Assembly: GCA_012862575.1 (NCBI GenBank) | Contig: BLSF01000005.1 | Coordinates: forward strand, 620,001-684,000 | Source: Parietichytrium sp. I65-24A | Lineage: Eukaryota; Sar; Bigyra; Thraustochytrida; Thraustochytriidae | Reading direction: 5' to 3' | Length of the DNA stretch: 64,000 nucleotides | Part shown: positions 53,366 through 63,744 of the stretch, piece after piece | Layout of the letters: every line of letters starts with the position of its first letter | How positions within the stretch are numbered: the stretch's first letter is position 1 | The notes under the pieces: generated by a model | The model's database searches: none | What the model was told of the DNA's origin: nothing | The model's input: the letters and a program-made list of their open reading frames with translations, nothing else | Position numbers and translations under genes: made by a program

Positions 53366-53989
53366 CGGGGTCTGTCCGAAACACTTCGCGTTGGCTACTT
53401 GACGAGTTTGAGGTCTAGGTTTCAAGCTTCACTTTCACTTTTCGCGTTTCGCGTTTCACGTTTCGATTTTCACTTTTCAGCCTGGCCAGATTGAGTTTCG
53501 CCGTTCCGACGATGGCCGTCTCTCCCAAGCCGTTTGCCTCTTTTGCGCGTTCCTGCCACTGCGAAGTTTACGGAGTAGCAGTACCAGTACTGTATTGTCC
53601 AAGTTCACCACCTGTGACGTCACGTTAGACTCGTTAGCCTGCGTCACTGTGTCAATTGAGACAATTCAGACAATTCTGGACTCTGGTCATCTCTGGTCTC
53701 AGTTGCTCATTGGGTCGACTCACTGTGAGATCATGCGAGATCTACTAGTCGTCGTCCACGCACCATGTGTTCACGGATGTTCACGGAGAGCACCTTTAAT
53801 TAAAATCTAAAAGTTTCCTCAGTGGTCTCGAGGTTGCTCAGAGAGCCGTGGAAGCTATTGCTTTCTGCATCTCCTTGCATCTCCTTGCATCTCTTTGCTC
53901 TCTGCGCCAGCTGACTCCGGCCATCGCGAACCGCGACCTGCTCCTTTGCATTCTTTGCCCACCTGCTGATGTTCTGGCCGTTCGTATGT

Positions 53990-54100
53990 ACATCTCATCA
54001 TGGTCATGATGATCGGGATGATCATGAAGATATATCATCAGAATTCAGATGATACATGATGATGGTCAGGATGATGACTATGATGACGATCGCGGTCATG
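53990..54100. repeat. GAT-rich imperfect palindrome
   Basis: Two arms of cat/atg-rich DNA face each other around the centre tcagaattcaga near 54041. The arms are imperfect but extend over about 45 bases each. Confidence 0.6.
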
Positions 54101-55141
54101 ACTCACGATCGCGCCATGTTGGTTCCGCCTCGACCGTATTCGACCGTGACTGTTACAGCAGTGTTCTGCATGGCATGAGGCAGCTGGTTTCCATCGTTTT
54201 CGCTTCCACGGCAGAAAGCGGTTCCGACACTTCCGAGGCTTCCGAGATCGGAATGAGTGTGTTAAGGCAAATCCTATGTGCGCTAACCTTCATGACAATG
54301 AATAAATTCCTATTCAGTTTGTTCAGTCAAAGGGTGCTATTCTCAAAGGTAATTTCTGTAAGATCGGTACTAGTACACCTTGACATAAGCTCATTATTTT
54401 TCTTTAGATATTACAAGAACTGGTGGGTTCGATCTTGCAATGCAAGAACTGGTAGTGACTACATGTGACTACTATGAAACTTAAGCAGGCGGGCCGCCCG
54501 CAACCAGAACAGGTTCCTTGGATCCCGATGGCGCGCTGAAAAAAGTCCTTCTGCTTGTCGTCTGCAAGTGTTTTGAGCTTTTGGATCTCTGAGCGAGGTT
54601 CGTTATGGACAAGGGCAAGTAGGTATCTAGCGATTGACGCACGGGACTTGAAGCAACGATGAAGATTGTCGGCGGCATTTTCCGGGGCGTCTGTCACGAA
54701 GGTGACGACGTCTTCTAGATAGGGTCTTATGTCTGGAACTGTCCAAAGGCCGAAGTCTGCTTGATCGAGGTCGATGCTAGAGTTGAGGTATGATACGAGC
54801 CCGAATTGGCCGATAAGGATGTGCCGAGTGCACGGAATAAAGCTTATCAGGAAGCAAGGACTGCTTTGTGTTCGGGATTTTCCAGGGGTACCTCGAGGTG
54901 ACTTTCGTTCTGTATAGCCTCCTCCTCAGGAAATTTGCTCATGCCACAACGGAGAGTGCCCCCAGCCCAGAGTTGAACAGTTGACATGGAGATGCTCGGT
55001 TTGTCCAGCTCTGAGCCTCCGATCCTGGAACCAATCTCGAGCGAGGAGCAGCGCGCTTGTGTGGACAACTTTGCAAATTTATGGCGAAGTGAAAATTTGC
55101 TTACAAATTTATTTTAGAGTATTTTTTTCGAATAACCGATG

Positions 55142-55250
55142 TTTTGAAAATTTGTTTTAAAATTTATCTATAGAGAGACTGTTCTACGAGCCCTTCAGAT
55201 ATGCACAAGTGGCGCAGCCGAGATGTGCAAGCAATGTGGAAGGCAAGATT
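55142..55250 (+). repeat. Structured repeat element A, copy 2
   Basis: Shares aatttatctatagagag, the block ttctacgagcccttcag and the GCACAAGTGGCGCAGCCG core with the other copies. The outer CTACG/CGTAG stem has decayed here, while the GCACA/TGTGC stem is kept. Confidence 0.7.
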
Positions 55251-55806
55251 CGTGACTACTATGATGTTAGAAGAAGCAGTAGTAACTATTATCTACATCT
55301 AAAAAAATCGGACCTGATTTGCTAATCCCCCAGCAAGTGGAAACTGTACGGTGAAGGCAGCGGTAGCTGCCTAATCCCCCAGCAAGTGGAAACTGTACGG
55401 CGAAAAGGCAGCGGTAGCTGCGTAGCGAATGCACGTTTTGTTCTACTGCTTTGCACGTCGCATTCTACGGAGAGGAATAGAGCTGCCGTAAGGCAGTTCT
55501 ATCCGATCTTCCCGTTAGGCGATTGAGTACGCCTGCCGAAGGCATGGCGCTACTCAAGAGCCTATGCACCGAGTAAGCCTGGCTCCGGCAGGCGCAACTC
55601 GCAAAGATGAACTGTTAAGCCTGCCGGAGGCAGGCGCAACTCTCAAGCACGAAGAAGACCGCCGAAGGCGGGCGCACTTTGGCTTGTAGTTTTTAAAATT
55701 TTGTATTTTTTCGTAAGAAGAACTGTAGGCAAGAGTCAAGGTGAACTCGCTATACAAGAACCGGTAGTGACTACTATTATGTTAGAAGAAGCATTAATGA
55801 CTACTA
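55248..55806 (+). repeat. Hairpin cassette with flanking direct repeats, copy 3
   Basis: The cassette proper is 55292-55690, the only copy here uncut by a gap. It has two tandem ~50-base units with hairpins at 55356-55371 and 55408-55421 (ggta loops), then hairpins at 55480-55499 (gtaa loop), 55530-55549, 55577-55593, 55619-55635 (gcctgcc-gga-ggcaggc) and 55659-55671 (ccgcc-gaa-ggcgg). About 40-base direct repeats of the form gactactat.atgttagaag flank it at 55250-55290 and 55763-55806. It has no open frame of its own of note, so if mobile it is non-autonomous. Confidence 0.8.
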
Positions 55807-56499
55807 GTTCATCCAATCACGCAGCTGTGAGTCCAGGAGACCTCCTCTCCCCGTTGCCAACTCCGGAATATTGAGCTCAAAACAGCATCAAATCGAAATC
55901 TGAGCTCTGAATTCTTTCGAAACTCTGAAAACTGCTTCAACAAGTTGAAATTCAGAAAACAAGAACCCACCAACAGAGAACCCGCTGGGAAAATTTAAAG
56001 TTTAAAATGCAGTACCGTTAAGAACAAACCTAACTTAACTTAAAACTTGAAGCAATCAAAAACCCACTAAGAACCCGAAATTAAGTCTGTCTGTTATGGT
56101 AAATCATTTGAATTTTGGAATTTCGACAGCGAGTACTGAGTACACCTACAGAGATGTACACCCCACCTTCCGAGAGGGTTTGTTTACGCTGCACTTCGTG
56201 GCTTCACCTGAAAAATGATAAACCGGATGGGGAAATTTTCGCAGAGCCTATTAGCATCATATACTAACTCGAGTAGAACTTGACAAGTAGCTGCCGGTAT
56301 CTTGAGCAGAGCTGGAACAGGGGGGACGCTCGAGGTGCTCGAGGTGCTCGAGGACTCTCTACTAGAGAGATCTATAGAGGTAACTAGTGAGCGGGGACAG
56401 CGGAAACGGGTCCGCGAAGAGCACGTGTGGTCCGCTGGTGCAGCATCTGATAGGGCTGGGCAAGAAGGAGAAGGGCGGGAAATTGGAAAGCTGTTCAGG

Positions 56500-57943
56500 A
56501 TGAAGTTGGAAGATCCCCTGCTTGGAGGAAGGACGAGGGCGAGGATGAAAGCCCTCGGAGAGAAGCGTGCTGCTTGCCTCAGAGACGTCGCGCTTATGCT
56601 CTTGGGTGCGGCTGCAGCTGCCTCGATCCTGTTGCTATTGCAAGGTGGCGCGAGCAGCTTGCTGGGAAGGGGAAGTGCGCCTGTTGAGGTGGAGACCTTC
56701 AGTGTCTCGAAAAAGGGATCCTACGTAACTGGGAAAGATTGGACGCTGGGCAAAGAGGTGGATGTTATGCAAGAAGTTTGCACTTCCTTCTGCAAGGTCA
56801 ATTTCCTTTGGGTGGGCGGTAATTTTGAGAATTATGCGCAGAGCGTTGTGAGGTACTATGTCGACGGTGAAGCGTCAGCGTCGGTTGAAATTCCGCTTTC
56901 CGTGAGCTTGAACGCTAGCAACAACGATGGCGCGCCGTGGTCTGCTGGAACTTTGATTGGGCACACGGGCCAGCCGAGCGGGATCTTTAATTCACTGGAA
57001 ATTCCCTTTTCGAAAAACGTTCGTGTGACAGTAAGACTTGGGAAAGAGAATCAGGAGGGTGTCGCCACTTTTTGGATTACTGTTCGTGGGCAAAAGAATA
57101 GTGCAGGACTGCATCATTTGAAACTGCCGCGTAGCGCCAGAGCTCGGACATCGCATATCGACTCTCTGAACTTGGATGTTGGCCAACTCATTCCGTTCTG
57201 GAAAGGACAGCAAGGCACCTCAGGCAGTGCGCCACTTTTAGTTTTCATGAAGGCCAGTAGTAACTCCATGTTCTTCAGGCCAGCTTCAACCTAACCTAAG
57301 CGAGATGTCATCNCACACGGGCCAACCGAGCGGGATCTATAATTCACTGGAAATTCCCTTTTCGAAAAACGTTCGAGTGACAGTAAGACTTGGGAAAGAG
57401 AATCAGGAGGGTGTCGCCACTTTTTGGATTACTGTTCGTGGGCAAAAGAATAGTGCAGGACTGCATCATTTGGAACTGCCGCAAAGCGCCAGAGCTCGGA
57501 CATCGCATATTGACTCTCTGAACTTAGATGTTGGCCAACTCATTCCGTTCTGGAAAGGACAGCAAGGCAGCTCAGGCAGTGCACCACTTTTAGTTTTCAT
57601 GAAGGCCAGTAGTAACTCCATGTTCTTCCTCGAAGGATGCTTGCGTGCACACAAGAAGGATTCCTCGGTGAAGTCTTTGCTGAGCTCCGGTACAGAGGAT
57701 TACTTTCTCGGGACGTACTACTTCAATCGGGGAAAGTATACGCAGCCTCTAGCGGGTCTGACCGAACTCGACCATTCCCACTTTTCCGGATATCGGACGC
57801 ACGACAACAGTGACCCAATCTACCTCTCGGCCGAAGAGTACATCACATATCGCAACGCTGATCCACACGGCTGTGATCTTTCAACCCATTTTGAGGGAAG
57901 CAACACGACTTTCACATCCTGGACATTTGGGTATGACTTTTGA
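56500..57943 (+). CDS. DUF2961 (GH172-like) type II membrane protein, broken by an assembly seam
   Basis: The ATG at 56500 starts a host gene that the assembly shows twice in part: 56957-57276 is repeated at 57314-57628, with one N at 57313 and about 36 unlike bases before it. Frame and sequence agree that one copy should be dropped; the gene would then be about 363 residues. A membrane segment lies at about 24-47 (VALMLLGAAAAASILLLL). The luminal part has DUF2961 features: RYYVDGEASASVEIPL, FNSLEIPFSKNVRVTV, then SSGTEDYFLGTYYF and FSGYRTHDNSDPIYL. Relatives of this fold (GH172) act on difructose or arabinan-type sugars. The C-terminus ends early compared with bacterial relatives. The two partial copies differ at a few residues (Lys/Glu, Arg/Gln, Thr/Ser), as alleles would. 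Confidence 0.8.
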
Positions 57944-58227
57944 AACGTCAACCTTGCAAGTGACACGATTGTGGTCTTGAAAGATAGAGTTTTGAAATAT
58001 TTAACATGGAACCAACACGGAATCAAATTCAATATAAAAATGGAAAAGGGAGGATTCGAGTTTTACTTCAACGATAGTCATAGAGTTTTAAAAAACGGCT
58101 GAGTGTACTGTACTCCATAGCCTCAGACCAAGGCAATGTTCCTCAGTACAGCACAATGGCATCCATTCAGTAGAAAATGGTAAGTCCGACTGCTGCTCTT
58201 TCTTTCGTTGGTTGGTTGGGCACCCGC
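57944..58227. other. Convergent 3' spacer
   Basis: AT-rich; no gene. The stops of the DUF2961 and STELLO-like genes face each other. Confidence 0.5.
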
Positions 58228-61182
58228 TTACAGGGCCTCAACAGTCTCCAGCGCCTTCATCAATGCGAGTGCGACAGGCTTCATACTCGATTGCATTGGG
58301 TTGTCCTGGCTCGCCTTCAGTTCGTTGAAGAATTGCAGCATCTGGTCGCTTCTACGCTTCCGTTCGTCATAGTCGCCCATAATTTCGTCAATGAGGTTAA
58401 TGAGATAGTTGGGTTCCAACGAGTCATAGTAATAAATTCCAGGCCAGCTATATAGTTCAGAATACTTGAGCCAGTATCTCAGTGATTCTTCTCGCTTGTC
58501 TGGCGCTAGATCTACGAGCTCGAGCGACTTGTAGTCCGGTACACGGCAGTATCCAGTGTTTCCGGGATTGCCGTCCAGATGGGCAACAACCCTGTGACTG
58601 TCGTGATTGCTAATTTTGATGATCAGATCGATTGACGGCAGCATGAAAGGAACACCCAGTGAATACAACTCCGAGTACTTGGCTGTGTGCAATGCATAGG
58701 TGTAACCAACGGCGAGAGAGATCTCGTTGCGCCTGTTAGAGTCCATAAATTCCTTCAAATTGCCAAACTTCCATGTAATGTTGGGGTTCCCTTCCACCAT
58801 CGGGACAATTTTTATAACCTCCGATTCAATCTCGGGATCTTGGTTAAACCCAACCAGCATGACGGCCCGGTCATTGGCTTCAGGCGTTCGTGGGTTGTAG
58901 AGTCGTGGGTTTTGTTGATCACCTCGCGTCTGCAAGTACAACGCCGGCCATGAGAGGGGATAGCGGCCCACTCTGTGCTTATGCTCCAAGAAATGGAATG
59001 GGTTGTTCGCAGCCACCACCATGGTCGGGTTGTCTTGGTACGTTTTGATCGTCTCACCGTAACCAAACATATTATACAGGCCGTGCCAAGGTGAGTGAGC
59101 ATATCGCAGCACGAGCACCTTGTTCAGATTGAGCTGACGGATAGGTTCGCAGTGCCACGAGGGGAATCCGCAGAGAATAACGTCGAACTGGTCCAGCAGA
59201 GATATGGCGTTCTTGGGGTAAGGCAGAATACGTTTTTGCTCATAAGTCTCGCGCAGCCATCGAAGCGCGCTTTCTACAACCTCCTTCGAAACACGATAAT
59301 CATTGGACGAAAACGCTCTCATCTCGCCATGCAATACCTCACAATAGTTGATTTCACAGAGAGCTGCAATATTGCTCGCCGGGACGCCGAAGTTCATGGC
59401 TAAGGAAGCCATAGTCTCCAGCTGCGGCGCGGCATGTGTGTCGAGGAGAAGGTATCGAAGCTTGGAGAGTTTGCCGGTGTTGGGAGGGGCCATGTGCTTG
59501 AATAGTTCACCTCTCATGTAAAAGGAGTCCATGACCTCCTCCAGCTTGCACGGCTCGGTATCAACAGCAACCTCTTCACATTCTTGCTCAACAATGTGGA
59601 GCCCATCATCGGTTTTCAGTCCGTGCCTCTCCGATTCTGGGACTGGCTTGATTTTTGGAAACTCGTAACCTAGAGCCTTGAGGTCTTGCACCCAGGCCTG
59701 AATGAGCCGTACGTCTTCAATCTCGATAAAGGATCTTTCGTACAGATGAACAACGAGCTCGAGCAGCCTGCCTCCCATAGTCTTGGATTTTGGGTTCCAT
59801 TCGTGTAATACACGAATCAGCTCCCCAGACTTGTAGTACAGATCAATTTCAGAATTGAAGTCAGCAAGGTAGTTGTGAGTATTCCTGCACTGCTTCACAA
59901 ATGGCGAGGTGAATGCTACTCTGCCGTTTGTATCCCACAGTATCCGCTGCATTATGTATGAGCGCCAGATATCAGACACCCTTCCATGCACGGTGACAGG
60001 CAGAGGGAGGCCCCACAGAGCCCTTTGCTTGAACAAAGTAGCTTGTGCGTTAAAAGGGCAGTACATGTCGTTGTCGAGGACGGCAATCTGCGGCTGCGCT
60101 GCGCGGTCAAAGTCATACGGGACTTTGCCTGTCAGGCGAAATATCCCATCAACATCTGGGTCATGGTTGGCTAAACTTTGAAAGACCTGGACGTTCTCCA
60201 TCGTGGTCGTGTCGTCGATTTGAGGAACCGCACTCTCTGCATTGATCTTGTCGAGGGGAAAGCCGCGCGGCCAGGTTTTCACGTCCGTAAAAAGCTGGTA
60301 GATGTTGATAGCAGCGCTGACTGGGCGACCGCTGCTGTCTTTCTCCGCGGAGTGAACTCGGTACCCGCGCTCCTTGGCATTCAGAAGTAGCTCGTCTGGA
60401 ATTGATTCTGTGATCAAAATGTTGTCGTCGTCTGTATCGTACACGACCTCTGCGCCATGCTGGATGGCGTACATGAAACCCACGTTTTTTCTACCAAAAT
60501 GGTTCCACTTCAGTTCTGACAAAATGTGATATCCCAATTTCTCCTGATCTTGCGCAGACAAAAACACTGCAGTTCGAGCGTTCAGGTTGTATTGGCTGGG
60601 AGACTTTTTGTCGCCCACGACAACCAAGCACCAGCCCTCAAGCTTCTCCAGCTGCCGAATGAGTTTCGTAGGCTCAAAAATCGTCGTTACCACTGCCCAT
60701 TTTGGACAATTGAGGCCGCTCTTCTCACCCAGCAGCTCGGTCTCTCTCTCGTTGGGCGAGATGTCATCGTAATTTTCGGATAACAAGACGTCTTTCGGGA
60801 CGTCTCGGGTATGGGATGCCTTGAAAAGCTTTCCCTGCGTCGCGGAACTGCCTAGCGCGTTTATTCCGGAGTCAGCACCAAATGTTCCTGAGTCGGCACC
60901 AGAGTTTCCGGAGTCGGCACCAGATTTCCCAGAGTCGGCACCAGAGTTTCCGGAGTCGGCACCAAATTTCCCAGAGTCGGCACCAGAGTTTCCGGAGTCG
61001 GCACCAAATTTTCCTGTAATGTCGGGAAGGTCAGCCAGGCTGGACCCCAAATTCGAGTCCACAGGACATTGCGACAGCCGCACAGCGCTGAGCAGAATTG
61101 CAACCAGCGCCCCAGTCGCTAAGAGGAGAAGCGTGTGCTTCTTCAACGTCCCCTTCACCGACTCGTTCTCCGTGCCCCGCAT
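58228..61182 (-). CDS. STELLO-like (DUF288) Golgi glycosyltransferase-family protein
   Basis: 984 residues from the ATG at 61182; the frame is open slightly further but has no ATG. A short basic tail is followed by a membrane segment (about 17-34), and then a stem made of seven repeats of GADSGNS-type heptapeptides (about 60-108). The DUF288 core starts at 159 with CPKWAVVTTIFEPT, then LEGWCLVVVGDKKSP and a metal-binding acidic motif VVYDTDDDN at about 247-254. A long C-terminal domain follows, with HSPWHGLYNMFGYGE and ISLAVGYTYALHTAKYSELYSLGVPFMLPS. In plants the STELLO proteins help assemble cellulose synthase in the Golgi, and their enzyme activity is unsettled. With the nearby DUF2961 gene this suggests a glycan-processing neighbourhood, although genes here do not form operons. 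Confidence 0.9.
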   Translation of the reverse strand: MRGTENESVKGTLKKHTLLLLATGALVAILLSAVRLSQCPVDSNLGSSLADLPDITGKFGADSGNSGADSGKFGADSGNSGADSGKSGADSGNSGADSGTFGADSGINALGSSATQGKLFKASHTRDVPKDVLLSENYDDISPNERETELLGEKSGLNCPKWAVVTTIFEPTKLIRQLEKLEGWCLVVVGDKKSPSQYNLNARTAVFLSAQDQEKLGYHILSELKWNHFGRKNVGFMYAIQHGAEVVYDTDDDNILITESIPDELLLNAKERGYRVHSAEKDSSGRPVSAAINIYQLFTDVKTWPRGFPLDKINAESAVPQIDDTTTMENVQVFQSLANHDPDVDGIFRLTGKVPYDFDRAAQPQIAVLDNDMYCPFNAQATLFKQRALWGLPLPVTVHGRVSDIWRSYIMQRILWDTNGRVAFTSPFVKQCRNTHNYLADFNSEIDLYYKSGELIRVLHEWNPKSKTMGGRLLELVVHLYERSFIEIEDVRLIQAWVQDLKALGYEFPKIKPVPESERHGLKTDDGLHIVEQECEEVAVDTEPCKLEEVMDSFYMRGELFKHMAPPNTGKLSKLRYLLLDTHAAPQLETMASLAMNFGVPASNIAALCEINYCEVLHGEMRAFSSNDYRVSKEVVESALRWLRETYEQKRILPYPKNAISLLDQFDVILCGFPSWHCEPIRQLNLNKVLVLRYAHSPWHGLYNMFGYGETIKTYQDNPTMVVAANNPFHFLEHKHRVGRYPLSWPALYLQTRGDQQNPRLYNPRTPEANDRAVMLVGFNQDPEIESEVIKIVPMVEGNPNITWKFGNLKEFMDSNRRNEISLAVGYTYALHTAKYSELYSLGVPFMLPSIDLIIKISNHDSHRVVAHLDGNPGNTGYCRVPDYKSLELVDLAPDKREESLRYWLKYSELYSWPGIYYYDSLEPNYLINLIDEIMGDYDERKRRSDQMLQFFNELKASQDNPMQSSMKPVALALMKALETVEAL
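60862..61010 (-). repeat. Coding 21-base minisatellite (GADSGxx stem)
   Basis: Seven copies of a 21-base unit (on the plus strand gagtcggcaccaratttycc) inside the STELLO-like gene. The unit is a multiple of three, so length change keeps the frame. Confidence 0.9.
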
Positions 61183-61472
61183 ACCTGTCGCTTGCACCAA
61201 TCCCACCGCTCAATCCTTCTGCACACTAGCCAGGCACAGCTTCGCTCTCGCCGCCTTCACCTTTCCCCAATCGGTACTTTTTCCTGCGAGCCGCGCCGCT
61301 GGTCTTCTTCGCACTCAGATTTATGTAGTGCCTTTGCCCATCATCTTTGCCCTCCTGGCCCAGCACTTCTTGTGCACTGTCAACACTGGCAACACACTTT
61401 CGTAAGTGGTGAGTGTTAATCAAAAGCTTACTGTGCCCGTTGACATGCACTGACTCATGCCATCCATTGACA

Positions 61473-61511
61473 ATGAGACAGTGAGACAGTGAGACAGTAT
61501 GAGACAGTGGC

Positions 61512-61541
<30 letters not shown>
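61473..61541. repeat. gagacagt and (gtt)n microsatellites
   Basis: Four gagacagt-type units followed by nine gtt units, ending against structured element A copy 3. Confidence 0.9.
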
Positions 61542-61543
<2 letters not shown>

Positions 61544-61653
61544 GAAAACTTGCTTAAAAATTTATCTATCGAGAGTCGGATCTACGAGCCCTTTAAACAA
61601 GCACAAGTGGCGCAGCCGCCATGTGCAAGCCCGTAGGCAAATGATGGATGTCA
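61540..61653 (+). repeat. Structured repeat element A, copy 3
   Basis: Best-kept copy: outer stem CTACG (61581) with CGTAG, middle stem GCACA with TGTGC and inner GGC-GCA-GCC, followed by gcaaatgatggatgtcag as in copy 1. Confidence 0.75.
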
Positions 61654-63467
61654 GTGAAAACATTCTTTTTAGCGCTTTTGATGATGCCGTCAATGGAAGC
61701 CTAGATCATCATGATGTGAACCAAGTGAAGTGAGAGCGTAAACAAACCCTATCGGAAGGTGGGGTGGATGTGAACACATGCAACGGTTTGTTTAGGAGAT
61801 TTCTAAGGAAGGATTTACGCGACCACGATGCTTTAGTTCATCTTTCAGTTTTTAACTTATCAGATCCTACCAGTGCCAGTGTCTAAATATCTCAGCTAGC
61901 TAGTCACCCCACCAGACAGGGGTTACAGCTGCTCACATCATTGCTCAACTGCTAAGCTAGCTAGTAGTCTTCCCACATAGTCACTGGCATTCAGTAGTTC
62001 TTGCTACCATCTATATCGAGCTACTCTAGTCGAGGTGCACACACTACTAGTAACTAGCTACCACTTTAAATATCACTATCTACTAGAGTGCTAATACTAG
62101 TAGTTAGCTAGCCGAGCTAGCCTCTAGAGAGAGTTAAAGGGGAGTAAAGTAGTTCGAGGTAGCTTTAGCTCTAGCTATGCTAGAGCAAGCGGTATGAATA
62201 AAAATCTTACAGAACAAGACGGAACTAGCTAGCCCTATTGGGCATTCTGTGTTAGGTTAGCTAGAGACACGTTAGGTTTGGACAGCGCCGCGTAACGCTC
62301 ACTCTGCTGAGGTCTCATCCCACAGGCGACTCGAACAGAACTAAGAGTCTTCCATAGTTTCAACGGGTCTTGACAAGCCACGTGGTAGCAAGTGAGGATT
62401 TGGCTCTGAGACTACTGACACGCAAAATTGCTTTCTCTCCGCTTGCACGTCCTCGGGCCCTCGGGCCCACACATTTTAATGAGCCATTCGTACGCTAGTC
62501 GAACATCATCCAAGAGTTACGTAAAAGTCTCATCCGGATGTGCATGAGTCAGTTCAACGATGGCTTCACAATCTCGCCAAACAGGTAATTCCTCGCTGAT
62601 GGCGCCCAAATTGAGATGGAAATACAAGGCCGCCCGGAGAGATGTTTGAGGTCTGAAAGTCGTTCTGGCATCTGGCAAATCTTCTCAGGCTCATTAATTT
62701 ACATGCTGATCGTTGGTCGCCCAAGAGTAAGTATTTTTAATTATTAAAAATACTATGAATTATTGAACAGTATTTGAGAATATTTGAGGGGATGGACATT
62801 CGAATCGCAGAGCAAAGAACTACTCGCCAAACACACAGTGTTTTTCGAAAAAAGAAAAAAAAAAAACAATCCTCCGTCAGTACGTGTCGATAAAGAACGC
62901 TGGCCCGATCAACTGCAAGGAAAGAGCCCATATTTTTGTAGTACGGAAACGGAACTCAAAAAAATAGCTTCTATAATCTGCAATCTGAGTTCTTGGAAAT
63001 GGTTCTAACTCGAGCGAATGAGAACCATCTCTCTCCTTCGTCCCAGCTCCATCATCTAAATAAAGCAACATTACTGTAATACATAGACACTCAATACAAC
63101 TTGGCACACCATTAGTAGCCTTCTTACTCAGTTTCACTATCATTCGTTATTAGCGTTTGAAAAAGGCTACCAGCAGAGGGTCAGAGTATTCAGTAGGTAA
63201 CGCTACACTGTTCAATTTCTCAGGCCTCCTCCTCACACAAGTTCAAACTTGAGAGTGCCTGCGTACTGAGCGCGCACGTACGCGGACGTATGTGGAGGAG
63301 CTTGCGTGGAACAACGGTCGAGTTCTTCAAGCTGGTGTCTCTCTCTCTCTCAGCCGCAACGCCACGTCCTCGCGTAGTTAGGTCCTTACGGCCTCACGGC
63401 CTCACGACTTGACAGGTGTGTGGGGATCCGACCGAATCTTGCGATTGTCCCGCTCCCTCTCGACATT

Positions 63468-63744
63468 CTGCGTGCGTTGTCACGTGCTTTCATCCGTTTG
63501 CGACAGTGACGGTTTTGAGACGCTCCCATCTTCCATAAGTTTGCAACAGATTTTGTCTGCGTGCGTTGTCACGTGCTTTCATCCGTTTGCTACAGTGACG
63601 GTTTTGAGACGCTCCCATCTTCCATAGGTTTGCAACAGATTTTGTCTGCGTGCGTTGTCACGTGCTTTTCATCCGTTTGCGACAGTGACAGTTTTGAGTC
63701 GCTTCCATCTTCCATCTTCCATAGGTTTGCAACAGATTTCGTCC
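63468..63744. repeat. Tandem array of an 89-base unit, about three copies
   Basis: Units start at 63468, 63557 and 63646. Each carries tgcgttgtcacgtgcttt and gacgctcccatcttccat. The third has a small internal duplication. Each unit contains a CACGTG E-box-like palindrome. The array ends about 130 bases before the RING gene start. Confidence 0.9.

Larger units (their letters stand above)
53366..56499. other. Repeat-bearing spacer (3.1 kb)
   Basis: Contains a GAT-rich imperfect palindrome (53990-54100), a minus-strand frame of ~130 codons ending near 54407 without a clear start or domain, structured element A copy 2, hairpin cassette copy 3 and flanking direct repeats. The stretch 56302-56499 is open in the frame of the next gene but has no ATG. 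Confidence 0.5.

Noticed and set aside
54407-54860. Minus-strand gene of about 130 codons
   Set aside because: Composition is acceptable, but there is no start codon in a sensible place and no family; it may be a remnant exon.
62260-62400. tRNA-like box GTTCGAGTC on the minus strand
   Set aside because: No pairing acceptor or anticodon arms; chance match.
63468-63744. CRISPR array
   Set aside because: Units are directly adjacent without spacers, and the genome is eukaryotic.
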